A stretch of 5,850 nucleotides of DNA from an uncultured Bacillaceae bacterium (GCA_937967685.1 CALBTX010000004.1:1-5850); one strand, 5' to 3'; positions 1 through 5,809 are shown, counted from the stretch's first letter. Numbers and translations are program-made. Notes: generated from the sequence alone by a model not told the origin.

Positions 1-485
1 TTCACCGGGTCGGCGGGTCGTTTTTCCTGGCGTCGGGTTTCCGGACGATCATAATTGGGTTGATCGCCTTGCGCCGTTGTGAGCCACTCCAGCGTATGGT
101 TGACATCATTCAGTGAATCTTCAGTTAAACGCATGTTTAACCGGTTTTGATGGCTCAACGTTTCAAGCGTCCTGCGCAATTTTTCGGTCTGTGTGCGCAA
201 TGCTTTTTGCTGTTGAGGAGACGAGACCAAGCGGATCAACTGTTCCATATTGATCTCTTCTTTGGGGGCGTGACCCTCTGCACGCAAATACTGCTGAATT
301 TGGAACAGCCTTTCTTCTTCCAGCTGACCGATCTGCCGCACAATGCCGGATTCCTCCTGAACGAGGCGTGACAAATCTTCAATGCGTCTTTCCACAAGTG
401 CCTTTTGTTTTTGCTGAGCGACGGCCAGCAAGTGCTCATGAACGGTGTTCAACTGTTCCAACGTTTGCACTAAAAGTTGTATCAT
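1..485 (-). CDS. flgN: FlgN-family flagellar export chaperone (YvyG-like), 3' end cut by window edge
   Basis: The open frame runs from an ATG at 485 off the window edge, with 161 codons visible and no stop. The product begins MIQLLVQTLEQLNTVHEHLL and is almost entirely helical, rich in Q, E, L and R, with no membrane segment. This fits a cytoplasmic chaperone that holds the hook-filament junction proteins FlgK and FlgL for export. The helical bundle spans about residues 1-140. The last visible residues (about 141-161) are polar and rich in R, P and D, probably the flexible tail. Family members are about 160 residues, so the stop should lie just past the edge. The start is set by a GGAGG at 493-497, 7 nt upstream of the ATG. 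It follows flgM after 20 nt, the same order as B. subtilis flgM-yvyG, where flgK comes next. Identification rests on context, length and helical pattern, since FlgN sequences are poorly conserved. Confidence 0.85.
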   Translation of the reverse strand, partial: MIQLLVQTLEQLNTVHEHLLAVAQQKQKALVERRIEDLSRLVQEESGIVRQIGQLEEERLFQIQQYLRAEGHAPKEEINMEQLIRLVSSPQQQKALRTQTEKLRRTLETLSHQNRLNMRLTEDSLNDVNHTLEWLTTAQGDQPNYDRPETRRQEKRPADPV

Positions 486-492
486 CCGTTTT

Positions 493-497
493 CCTCC
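493..497 (-). promoter_or_regulatory. Ribosome binding site of flgN
   Basis: GGAGG lies in the 20-nt gap between flgM and flgN, 7 nt before the ATG at 485. It fixes the flgN start, which is otherwise the first ATG of that frame. Confidence 0.8.
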
Positions 498-505
498 CCA
501 ACGAC

Positions 506-781
506 CTACTCTTTTTTCCCGAACCAGAATTGATAGATCTTTTCAGCCACTTGATAGGTATCCACCTGATAATTTCCGCTTTGCACCGCTTCTTTTAATC
601 GAGCCACCTTCTGCTTTCGGGCTGAATCCAATTGGGTATGTTTTTCAAGCATTTTTTGGGCCTGTTTGGAAATGTGCACTTCGTCTTGCACCTTTGACTT
701 CTTTCGTTGCGAGAGCTGTTCCGCCGTTGGCTTCTGGTACGGATTCATGTTCACTCCGGAAGGTCGATTGACGTTCATCAT
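506..781 (-). CDS. flgM: Anti-sigma factor FlgM (inhibitor of flagellar sigma factor SigD/FliA)
   Basis: FlgM binds and silences the flagellar sigma factor until the hook-basal body is complete. The product has 91 residues with the chosen ATG; B. subtilis FlgM has 88. The N-terminus carries the family signature NMNPYQK (residues 11-17). It is followed by a polar, probably disordered stretch, then DEVHISKQAQKM (33-44), matching the B. subtilis D-K-I-E-I-S-S-Q-A-K pattern. The sigma-binding helices follow with R-x-x-K-V-A-R-L-K-E-A-V-Q-S-G-N-Y-x-V-D (55-74) and the AEKIYQFWF tail. The frame also contains a GTG at 802, seven codons upstream, but that start has no good ribosome site. A GAGGG sits 9 nt before the ATG at 781, and a second ATG follows directly at 778. 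It lies between yvyF and flgN, the usual order in Bacillus. Confidence 0.95.
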   Translation of the reverse strand: MMNVNRPSGVNMNPYQKPTAEQLSQRKKSKVQDEVHISKQAQKMLEKHTQLDSARKQKVARLKEAVQSGNYQVDTYQVAEKIYQFWFGKKE

Positions 782-790
782 CTTCACCGT

Positions 791-795
791 CCCTC
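791..795 (-). promoter_or_regulatory. Ribosome binding site deciding the flgM start
   Basis: GAGGG lies 9 nt upstream of the ATG at 781 and inside the longer reading frame that begins at GTG 802. This spacing favours the ATG at 781, or less well the adjacent ATG at 778, over the GTG. Confidence 0.6.
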
Positions 796-826
796 GTTTC
801 ACTCTTGATGAGTGTTTTTGCTCATT

Positions 827-1291
827 TTAATGATCGTTTTGCTGATCCGTCTCTTTTTTCTGTTGCAAATATCCGATATCCTTCAATTTAAATTGATGCG
901 CTCGCTTCGCGTACCGGTGATCTTCCTTGTGCTTGCTCTCTTCCTCCAACACTTTTTTCATTTGACGGCTTAGCTTTTTGCTGCACGCTTTGCACAAGTT
1001 CCCCTCTCGAATGATGCGTGAACAAGACTGGCAGGGATAACCCATCTCCGGTAAATCAGCCAGGGAAAGCCTCCCCTGTTGAATAAAGAGGCGGATTTGC
1101 CGAATGGAGACCCCTGTGGCCTCGCTCACCTCGTAAATATTTGCTCTCCGGTTTTCTTTTTTGCGTAAATATTGGGCAACTGCTCGATATTCTTCCTCCA
1201 CCTGCTCATAACAATCCGGACAAATATCCCGCACACCTTTGACAAACAATTTGCCGCACTTCGGACAGTTTTGCAATTGGTCGAAAGACAC
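827..1291 (-). CDS. yvyF: YvyF family flagellar operon protein (two zinc-ribbon-like Cys clusters around a helix-turn-helix)
   Basis: The product has 154 residues and matches the YvyF family, which sits upstream of flgM in Bacillales and has been proposed to regulate flagellar genes; its exact role is unsettled. The N-terminal four-cysteine cluster is C9-x2-C12 and C24-x2-C27 and probably binds zinc. Residues 50-76 (ANIYEVSEATGVSIRQIRLF and following) look like a helix-turn-helix of MerR/excisionase type. A second cluster, C87-x2-C90 and C100-x2-C103, follows. The remaining C-terminal part is very rich in K, E, Q and H and looks flexible. The start is a GTG at 1291, supported by GTGAGG ending 10 nt upstream and by the N-terminal NCPKCGKLFV pattern beginning close after it. 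It lies 79 nt after comFC and 45 nt before flgM. The nucleic-acid-binding role is inferred from the motifs. Confidence 0.9.
   Translation of the reverse strand: MSFDQLQNCPKCGKLFVKGVRDICPDCYEQVEEEYRAVAQYLRKKENRRANIYEVSEATGVSIRQIRLFIQQGRLSLADLPEMGYPCQSCSRIIREGNLCKACSKKLSRQMKKVLEEESKHKEDHRYAKRAHQFKLKDIGYLQQKKETDQQNDH
869..896 (-). promoter_or_regulatory. Candidate SigD-type promoter for flgM-flgN inside yvyF
   Basis: On the minus strand TCAA (896-893) is followed after 16 nt by TCGGATAT (876-869). The flagellar sigma consensus in Bacillus is TAAA, about 15 nt, GCCGATAT, so the match is 3 of 4 and 6 of 8. It lies about 90 nt upstream of the flgM start, in the 3' part of yvyF. In B. subtilis, flgM is known to have its own SigD promoter in about this place. 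The bases also encode yvyF residues, so the match could be chance. Confidence 0.28.
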
Positions 1292-1369
1292 GAAAAAATC
1301 GCCTCACTTTTTCATGGCCAAGCCGATTCGACATGTCCCGGCGATTCGGTTGCAAGGCCCATTTTTTCG
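1291..1369 (-). repeat. Inverted repeat spanning the comFC-yvyF gap
   Basis: Arms CGAAAAAAT (1369-1361) and ATTTTTTCG (1299-1291) on the minus strand are perfectly complementary over 9 bp, with 61 nt between them. The downstream arm covers the spacer between the yvyF ribosome site and its GTG start, including the first G of the start codon. The enclosed segment also carries two copies of CGAATCG. The arms are A/T-rich, so chance is a real alternative. Confidence 0.35.
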
Positions 1370-1370
1370 A

Positions 1371-2162
1371 CTAACGAGCAAGCGTATAGGCATAAATATG
1401 TTTTGCTCCCCTTTTTTTCAGCAGATAAGCTGCCGCATACAAGGTGGCCCCGGTCGTATAAATATCATCGACGAGTAAAATGTTCTTACCATGTATATCG
1501 ACATTTTGTTCGGGATTGTTAAGGAACTTTTGCAACATTTCCTTCAGCCTTTCCTCCCGCCCTTTTTTGCTCTGCTTATCTTCTCCATCCCGGCGGAGAA
1601 GCAATTTTTCCGTATAGGCGATACCTATTTTGTCCGCCAATAGCCGGGCAACAAGGGCGGATTGGTTAAACCCGCGCTCTTTCAGGCGTTTAGCCGAAAG
1701 CGGAATGGGTGCAATGACATCGACCTTATCCATCTGCTGGGCCATGCCGTTCCAATGGCTATAGAGCAAGGAAGCAAAAAAATAACGCAGCCGTTCGTCA
1801 CCGCGAAACTTGTATCGGGTCAACAGATCCTGCATCCAAGCGTTATACTGTGCCACACTGCGGTTCCACGTTAACACCCTTCCCGACTGCTGCGCCTCTT
1901 CCCATTCCAGCCAGCGCCGGCAATCGAAACAAATCTGACCTCCCCGGTACTCCGCGACATATCGGGAATCCAAGTCGTGAAAAGATCGGGAGCACAGCAG
2001 ACACCCGTCTCGCAGCAGAACGAGTTTCGACCGGCACTGGACACAGAGCCATTGTTCAACAGGTAAGAGCACCTCGCTGCGCAACACGGACACGGTGAAC
2101 AGATCTCTCCAGGAAAAAGGCGGGACAAAAGCATGATGGCAAGCGAGGCAGGACATGCTCAA
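1371..2162 (-). CDS. comFC: ComFC competence protein, zinc-finger phosphoribosyltransferase-like
   Basis: ComFC is a cytoplasmic protein needed for efficient natural transformation, thought to act with ComFA on incoming single-stranded DNA; it is homologous to Gram-negative ComF/GntX. The product has 263 residues. The N-terminal zinc-binding part carries four CxxC pairs: C5/C8, C40/C43, C54/C57 and C78/C81. The phosphoribosyltransferase domain follows with KFRGD (118-122), PIPLS (152-156), RGFNQ (163-167) and the PRPP loop LLVDDIYTTGAT (229-240), ending close after in YTLAR. The chosen start is TTG at 2162, because a full GGAGGTGA lies at the right distance for it. An in-frame ATG at 2156 would be 15 nt from GGAGG. 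The TTG overlaps the comFA stop as TTGA, so translation is probably coupled. comFB, found between these genes in B. subtilis, is absent. Confidence 0.95.
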   Translation of the reverse strand: MSMSCLACHHAFVPPFSWRDLFTVSVLRSEVLLPVEQWLCVQCRSKLVLLRDGCLLCSRSFHDLDSRYVAEYRGGQICFDCRRWLEWEEAQQSGRVLTWNRSVAQYNAWMQDLLTRYKFRGDERLRYFFASLLYSHWNGMAQQMDKVDVIAPIPLSAKRLKERGFNQSALVARLLADKIGIAYTEKLLLRRDGEDKQSKKGREERLKEMLQKFLNNPEQNVDIHGKNILLVDDIYTTGATLYAAAYLLKKRGAKHIYAYTLAR

Positions 2163-4153
2163 CTCAAATCACCTCCTGGGACGTTCATCCGATTCCATCT
2201 TTCAATCTGACGGATGGCCCTCATTTGAGTCAGCGTCCGCTGTTCAGGAAAAAACCAGACGTTCCCCTCGAAATCATCGGCTTTGCGCCCGACTCTCCCG
2301 GCAATTTGAATCAAGGCAGCCGTATCGAAGACTTGATCGTCACTTCCTAATACGGCCACATCACTGAACGGGATGGTCACCCCCCGCTCCAAAATGGTCG
2401 TCGTCATTAAAAGGCGAATCTGTTTATTTCGAAAGCGCTGCACTTTTTCGGTGCGCAGCGGATCTTGCGCATGGACGCTCTCCATGGGAAAGGCTTGCTG
2501 AAACTGCGGTGAGAGATCCCGCACATAAGGGAGGATCACGTTTTGCATGTATGCCAATACTTCGTCCAGCAGATGCACGTGAGGAACAAACAAGTAGCCA
2601 AAACGATTTTTCGCAAGCAGCTCAGTCAAAAACTGAACCAAAGGGGTCAGAATCTCTTTTTGACGGATCGATTTCCGCCAGCGGCCAACCGGTTTGAGGC
2701 GGGGAACGGGCAAGGGATGACCGTGATAACGCCGGGGGATGAGCACATGCTCGATTTCGCCCCGACGCACGGCATCAATCATCTCCCGCCTCGGGGTGGC
2801 TGTCACATAGACGATTTTGCCGCAGGCTCGTCTTGCCTTTTGCACAGCATAAGGCAGCATGGAATCGACATGATAAGGAAAAGCGTCCTCTTCGTCCACA
2901 ATAACCAGATCGAAATAATCCCGAAAACGTAACGTTTGATGGGTCGTCGCCAAAAACAAGTCGGCCGCTTCATATTTTTGTTCGCTTTCTCCGTGCAAAA
3001 CGCTGATGGTCGTGTGGGGAAACACTTCTTTCAAACGGGGTTCCAATTCTAAGATGACATCTCTCCTGGGAGAAGCGACGAGCACCTTTTTGTCCTTCAA
3101 CAAAAAATGATAAATCGTCTCAAACCAAATTTCAGTTTTCCCAGCGCCTGTGACTGCCCAAAGCAAAAATTGGTCCGACTCTCCCCGGGCAAAACGAAGC
3201 AGGCGCTTTGATGCTTCTTGCTGGAGCGGACTTAACTGGCCTTGCCACCTGAACTGAACGTTTCTCTGCTCAGGTCTGGCAACAATTGAGCGCCTTCCCC
3301 CGTGCCATTTCAAATAAGGCTCACATGACCTGACCTTCCCCATTTGCAGACAACGGGGACAAAACAGACAAGATTCACTGCCGCAGCGAGCACAAGCGCT
3401 CCTGGGCAAAACCTCGGGGGACCACCACTGGGACCATGTCCTGCGCAAACGCTGCCAGGAGGAGAAAGCGGCAGGCGAACGGATGGCAAGGGAAGATGTG
3501 TTCAAACCGTACCCGCAACGTTGGCAGAATGCGGTCATTTTGCGACCAATACGCTGGCGGGCAATTGGAGCATCCCAATCGAAACAGCCGAGCAAATACA
3601 GCTTTTGCAAAATAAACATCACATGTTTTCGGGCACGTTTACCCCAAACTTGACGCACTTCTTCCAGCAAAACGTGCCGGCCGGCGAACGCAGCAGCTAA
3701 CCGCAATGCTTCTTCGTCACAATCTTCCGACTCAAAAAAAGCCGCTATTTTGTCAACTAAAAGGACGGAGGAGTCTTTCTTGTCAGCATGGTGAACGGTG
3801 ACCTTGTTGTTCACCGTGCCTCCGTTGTGCAAGACGCCGCAAGTCGAAAAAAGCGTCTGCCGATCCACAGCAGGCGTATACCCACGCGGCACACATTTTT
3901 GATCCGTCAGGCCAACGGCTTGTCCCATCTGCTGACGTATGGCGGCCAGAGAAGCGCACTTCCCGAGTAAAGTCCATGTCCCCGTAAACAAAGCCCGATC
4001 TGTTAAAGATTGCCAAAAAGTCAGATCAATCCGCTTCCAGCAACTTGCAGGCGTCAATAAGGACCAGTCGATCACCTGTCCAGTGTTGAAGCGACCTTTG
4101 ACCATATAAGCCGCAAACGCTTTTTCTCCCATCGTTCTTTCAACCTTAAGCAT
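2159..4153 (-). CDS. comFA: ComFA competence DNA translocation ATPase (DEAD-box helicase-like) with long N-terminal extension
   Basis: ComFA is the membrane-associated ATPase that helps drive transforming single-stranded DNA into the cytoplasm. The product has 664 residues; B. subtilis ComFA has about 463. The helicase core shows QQEASKRLL (311-319), Walker A AVTGAGKT (333-340), SPRRDVILELEPRLK with ATTHQTLRF (402-410), DEAD-box variant DEEDAFPY (420-427), TATP (451-454), LFVPHVHLL (521-529), MTTTILERGVT (583-593) and QIAGRVGR (616-623). Before it is a compact zinc finger, C254/C257, C262, C265/C268, ending in LQMGKV as in B. subtilis. A further C210/C213 pair lies upstream. Residues 1-200 have no motif I recognise. 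The ATG at 4153 overlaps the YaaR gene by 8 nt and has no clear ribosome site. A second ATG at 4132, with AAGG about 11 nt upstream, is a fair alternative. No ComK box (AAAA-N5-TTTT) is visible just upstream. Confidence 0.96.
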   Translation of the reverse strand: MLKVERTMGEKAFAAYMVKGRFNTGQVIDWSLLTPASCWKRIDLTFWQSLTDRALFTGTWTLLGKCASLAAIRQQMGQAVGLTDQKCVPRGYTPAVDRQTLFSTCGVLHNGGTVNNKVTVHHADKKDSSVLLVDKIAAFFESEDCDEEALRLAAAFAGRHVLLEEVRQVWGKRARKHVMFILQKLYLLGCFDWDAPIARQRIGRKMTAFCQRCGYGLNTSSLAIRSPAAFSSWQRLRRTWSQWWSPEVLPRSACARCGSESCLFCPRCLQMGKVRSCEPYLKWHGGRRSIVARPEQRNVQFRWQGQLSPLQQEASKRLLRFARGESDQFLLWAVTGAGKTEIWFETIYHFLLKDKKVLVASPRRDVILELEPRLKEVFPHTTISVLHGESEQKYEAADLFLATTHQTLRFRDYFDLVIVDEEDAFPYHVDSMLPYAVQKARRACGKIVYVTATPRREMIDAVRRGEIEHVLIPRRYHGHPLPVPRLKPVGRWRKSIRQKEILTPLVQFLTELLAKNRFGYLFVPHVHLLDEVLAYMQNVILPYVRDLSPQFQQAFPMESVHAQDPLRTEKVQRFRNKQIRLLMTTTILERGVTIPFSDVAVLGSDDQVFDTAALIQIAGRVGRKADDFEGNVWFFPEQRTLTQMRAIRQIERWNRMNVPGGDLS
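2169..2176 (-). promoter_or_regulatory. Ribosome binding site deciding a TTG start for comFC
   Basis: GGAGGTGA, an extended match to the 16S rRNA 3' end, lies inside the last codons of comFA. The last G of GGAGG is 9 nt from the TTG at 2162 and 15 nt from the ATG at 2156. The spacing favours TTG. Confidence 0.75.
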
Positions 4154-4580
4154 ATAAATTGATCAACAAACCTTGGATCTCCCCGACCAGAGACAAAATA
4201 TCCAGTCTGGTCCGTTCTTCATTCAACACGTCTTCAGCCAATTGAATCAATTTTTGATCGATGTGTTCAACCAGACGATACACTTTAGGCCGGCCGCGAA
4301 CCGTCCCCTGCTTTTCAGCCAGGCTCAGTCCCTGACGAACAGCTTCCTCCAGTATTTGCTGCACTAACTTTTTGTACTGCTTTAAATTTTCAATGGTCCG
4401 CCGTTCCGCCAATTGTTTTCCCTGATCTTCAATTTGACGCAAAAGATGGGACATATTTTCCTGATGCAACTGTTTTTGCGAACGGTTTAGCATCTCCTGA
4501 AAGTGAGCTTGGCGGCTGGTTTGAATACGGACGGATTTTTCTTGAGCGATGCTGGATTTTAAGGACTGTTGGATTCGCAA
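4146..4580 (-). CDS. YaaR family protein (DUF327)
   Basis: The product has 144 residues and resembles B. subtilis YaaR (about 146) over its full length. Both show the N-terminal I-x-x-x-L/I-x-S-S-I pattern (3-11), the helical L-x-x-I-E-x-x-G-x-x-L-x-x-x-R stretch (47-61), K-x-x-V-x-x-x-x-x-E-A-V-x-x-G (71-84), the V-E-x-I-D-x-x-L-x-x-L block (104-114) and the ending DILSLVGEIQGLLINLY (127-143). No catalytic motif or membrane segment is present, and the family's function is not established. The start is TTG at 4580, supported by GAGAGG 8 nt upstream and by the N-terminal match. It overlaps the GT-like gene by 22 nt and comFA by 8 nt, so it appears co-translated with the competence operon. In B. 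subtilis yaaR instead lies next to yaaQ and holB, so this may be a relocated copy or a paralogue. Confidence 0.88.
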   Translation of the reverse strand: MRIQQSLKSSIAQEKSVRIQTSRQAHFQEMLNRSQKQLHQENMSHLLRQIEDQGKQLAERRTIENLKQYKKLVQQILEEAVRQGLSLAEKQGTVRGRPKVYRLVEHIDQKLIQLAEDVLNEERTRLDILSLVGEIQGLLINLYA

Positions 4581-5023
4581 GACAAACGCCTCTCTTCTCT
4601 TAAATCGATCACCATTTCTTCATCTCGTTCATCTGCCATCTGCCTGGATGAGCGAGAGCTTGACAGAACGTTTTCTTCGTCAACTTCCGTGCCGAGGGCG
4701 CTTCCAGCGGCCGTACACATGCCCTCCAATTCCTCTTCGATCCGCTCAACGCGAATCCCTTTTCTTTCCAAGCGATCGATAATGGCCAACGTGTCATCTA
4801 CAGATCCGGAATCTTTAATGTAAATTTGAAAATCTTTCCCTTCCAGCATAGACCAGTGGGCCAAAGAGCGGATAAACCATTCGATATCAGTCTGGGAATT
4901 GTGGGTCAATAAATAATAGCGCGCATGATTGATTTTGCGAGGCCGGTTCAGCCATTTGCCCAGTTGAATACAGATCATCGTCATCCCGTAAACGGCAAAC
5001 ATCCAGAGTAACAACATTGCCAT
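4559..5023 (-). CDS. Small membrane-anchored protein with a partial glycosyltransferase 2-like (GT-A) fold, function unknown
   Basis: The product has 154 residues. Residues 3-21 (MLLLWMFAVYGMTMICIQL) form one hydrophobic segment, probably a membrane anchor. Residues 36-86 resemble the first part of a GT2 glycosyltransferase: YYLLTHNSQTDIEWFIRSL (36-54) is like the V-x-N-E-x-x-I-x-x-x-L-x-S-L opening, and IYIKDSGSVDDTLAIIDRL (67-85) is like the D-x-G-S-x-D-x-T motif. The rest of the domain, including an obvious DXD metal site and acceptor region, is missing. After about residue 100 the chain is rich in S, E, D and R and looks disordered. A catalytic role is therefore doubtful. I chose the ATG at 5023, two codons into the longer frame, because GGAGG lies 8 nt from it but only 2 nt from the ATG at 5029. 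It lies 65 nt after degU and overlaps the YaaR gene by 22 nt. Confidence 0.75.
   Translation of the reverse strand: MAMLLLWMFAVYGMTMICIQLGKWLNRPRKINHARYYLLTHNSQTDIEWFIRSLAHWSMLEGKDFQIYIKDSGSVDDTLAIIDRLERKGIRVERIEEELEGMCTAAGSALGTEVDEENVLSSSRSSRQMADERDEEMVIDLREERRLSCESNSP
4589..4594 (-). promoter_or_regulatory. Ribosome binding site supporting a TTG start for the YaaR gene
   Basis: GAGAGG ends 8 nt before the TTG at 4580, within the coding end of the upstream gene. There is no ATG nearby that would preserve the conserved N-terminus. Confidence 0.55.
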
Positions 5024-5057
5024 GTGCATACCCTCCTCTTGCTTTTAGGGTATGCAC
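5024..5057 (-). promoter_or_regulatory. Perfect 11-bp hairpin abutting the start codon of the GT-like gene
   Basis: On the minus strand GTGCATACCCT (5057-5047) and AGGGTATGCAC (5034-5024) are exact reverse complements around a 12-nt loop, AAAAGCAAGAGG (5046-5035). The 3' arm takes up part of the ribosome site and the ATG at 5029, and ends one base before the ATG at 5023. There is no following U-run in either direction, so it is not an intrinsic terminator. A translation-control hairpin or a repressor operator would fit; which one cannot be told from sequence. Confidence 0.7.
5032..5036 (-). promoter_or_regulatory. Ribosome binding site deciding the start of the GT-like gene
   Basis: GGAGG, within GAGGAGGG, lies 8 nt from the ATG at 5023 and 2 nt from the ATG at 5029, so the inner ATG is preferred. 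Three of its five bases are in the 3' arm of a perfect hairpin. Confidence 0.7.
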
Positions 5058-5088
5058 GCCCGGTTTTAAGGGTTACGGCTGCGGCTCT

Positions 5089-5802
5089 TTACAGTCTAAC
5101 CCACCCTTTTTTAATCGCTTCAATGACCGCCTGGGTGCGATCTTGCACTTGCATTTTCTGCAAAATGCTGCTGACATGGTTTTTGACGGTTTTCTCACTA
5201 ATATACAACGTTTCCCCGATGGCTTTATTGCTCTTCCCTTCAGCCATTAACTGCAGGACTTCGGACTCCCGCTTCGTCAACAAATGATACGGCAAACGGT
5301 ATTCGGAGATGCTGTATTCCTGGTTTGTTCTTCCCGCCTGCTCTTCCGCTTTCATCCGGCGAAACTCTTCCACCAATTTGCCGGTAATCTTGGGATGGAT
5401 ATAAGCCCCGCCTTCATAGACGACCCGAATGGCTTCACCGAGGGCGTCCACATCCATTTCCTTCAGCAAATATCCGTTCGCCCCGGATTGCAATGTGCGG
5501 TAAACATAAGCTTCATCATCATGAATGGACAAAATGATGATTTTCGAATGCGGGGAACGCCTGACGATTTCTTCGGTCGCCTCCACACCGTTCATGTGAG
5601 GCATGTTAATGTCCATCAGCACCACATCAGGCTGCCATTTTTCCACCAGTTCAAGCGCTTCCAGTCCATCGCCGCCCTCAGCCAGGACATCAAAATCGCT
5701 TTCCATTTCAATCACTTTTTTGACACCTTCACGAAAAATTTTATGGTCGTCAATCAGGACAATGCCAATCTTTTTTGTTTGCGTATTCATCACCAGTTTC
5801 AT
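5089..5802 (-). CDS. degU: Response regulator DegU (NarL/LuxR family)
   Basis: DegU is the cytoplasmic response regulator of the DegS-DegU pair and controls exoenzymes, motility and competence; in B. subtilis, unphosphorylated DegU helps ComK bind the comK promoter. The product has 237 residues; B. subtilis DegU has 229. The receiver domain (about 12-130) has the acidic pair D18-D19, phosphoacceptor D64 in VLMDINMPHMNGVEAT, S92 in IILSIHDDE and K114 in YLLKEMD. The LuxR-type helix-turn-helix (about 173-232) includes LTKRESEVLQLMAEGKSNK and YISEKTVKNHVSSILQKM, both close to DegU rather than to general NarL proteins. The start is uncertain: ATG 5802 has AAAGGAG only 3 nt upstream, GTG 5793 lies 9 nt from GAGAGG, and ATG 5790 gives MNTQTKK, nearer the usual length. 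The kinase gene degS is expected just upstream but is outside the window. Confidence 0.95.
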   Translation of the reverse strand: MKLVMNTQTKKIGIVLIDDHKIFREGVKKVIEMESDFDVLAEGGDGLEALELVEKWQPDVVLMDINMPHMNGVEATEEIVRRSPHSKIIILSIHDDEAYVYRTLQSGANGYLLKEMDVDALGEAIRVVYEGGAYIHPKITGKLVEEFRRMKAEEQAGRTNQEYSISEYRLPYHLLTKRESEVLQLMAEGKSNKAIGETLYISEKTVKNHVSSILQKMQVQDRTQAVIEAIKKGWVRL

Positions 5803-5809
5803 CCTCTCC

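Noticed and set aside
445..771. Plus-strand open frame of 108 codons opposite flgM
   Set aside because: It lies antisense to flgM and the flgM-flgN gap, shows no family resemblance and has composition expected of a mirror frame.
800..819. Plus-strand hairpin CACTC-TTGAT-GAGTG followed by five T
   Set aside because: It has the shape of an intrinsic terminator but only a 5-bp stem and a short T-run, and there is no plus-strand gene to terminate.
1321..1370. Possible SigA or SigD promoter in the comFC-yvyF gap
   Set aside because: The best SigA-like pair, TTGCAA and TCGAAT with 18 nt between, matches only 4 of 6 at each element, and no SigD-like pair has acceptable spacing.
1172..1522. Plus-strand open frame of 116 codons across yvyF, the gap and comFC
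   Set aside because: It is antisense to two well-recognised genes and has no coherent domain.
2543..2932. Plus-strand open frame of 129 codons inside comFA
   Set aside because: It is antisense to the conserved helicase core, whose motifs explain the sequence; no recognisable domain or independent ribosome site.
4130..4600. ComK box (AAAA-N5-TTTT) upstream of comFA
   Set aside because: I looked for it because B. subtilis comF is ComK-driven, but found no correctly spaced pair; the nearest A-run and T-run have the wrong spacing.
5058..5088. Terminator after degU
   Set aside because: Short complementary segments (GGGTTA and TAACCC) exist around the degU stop, but there is no stable stem followed by a U-run.
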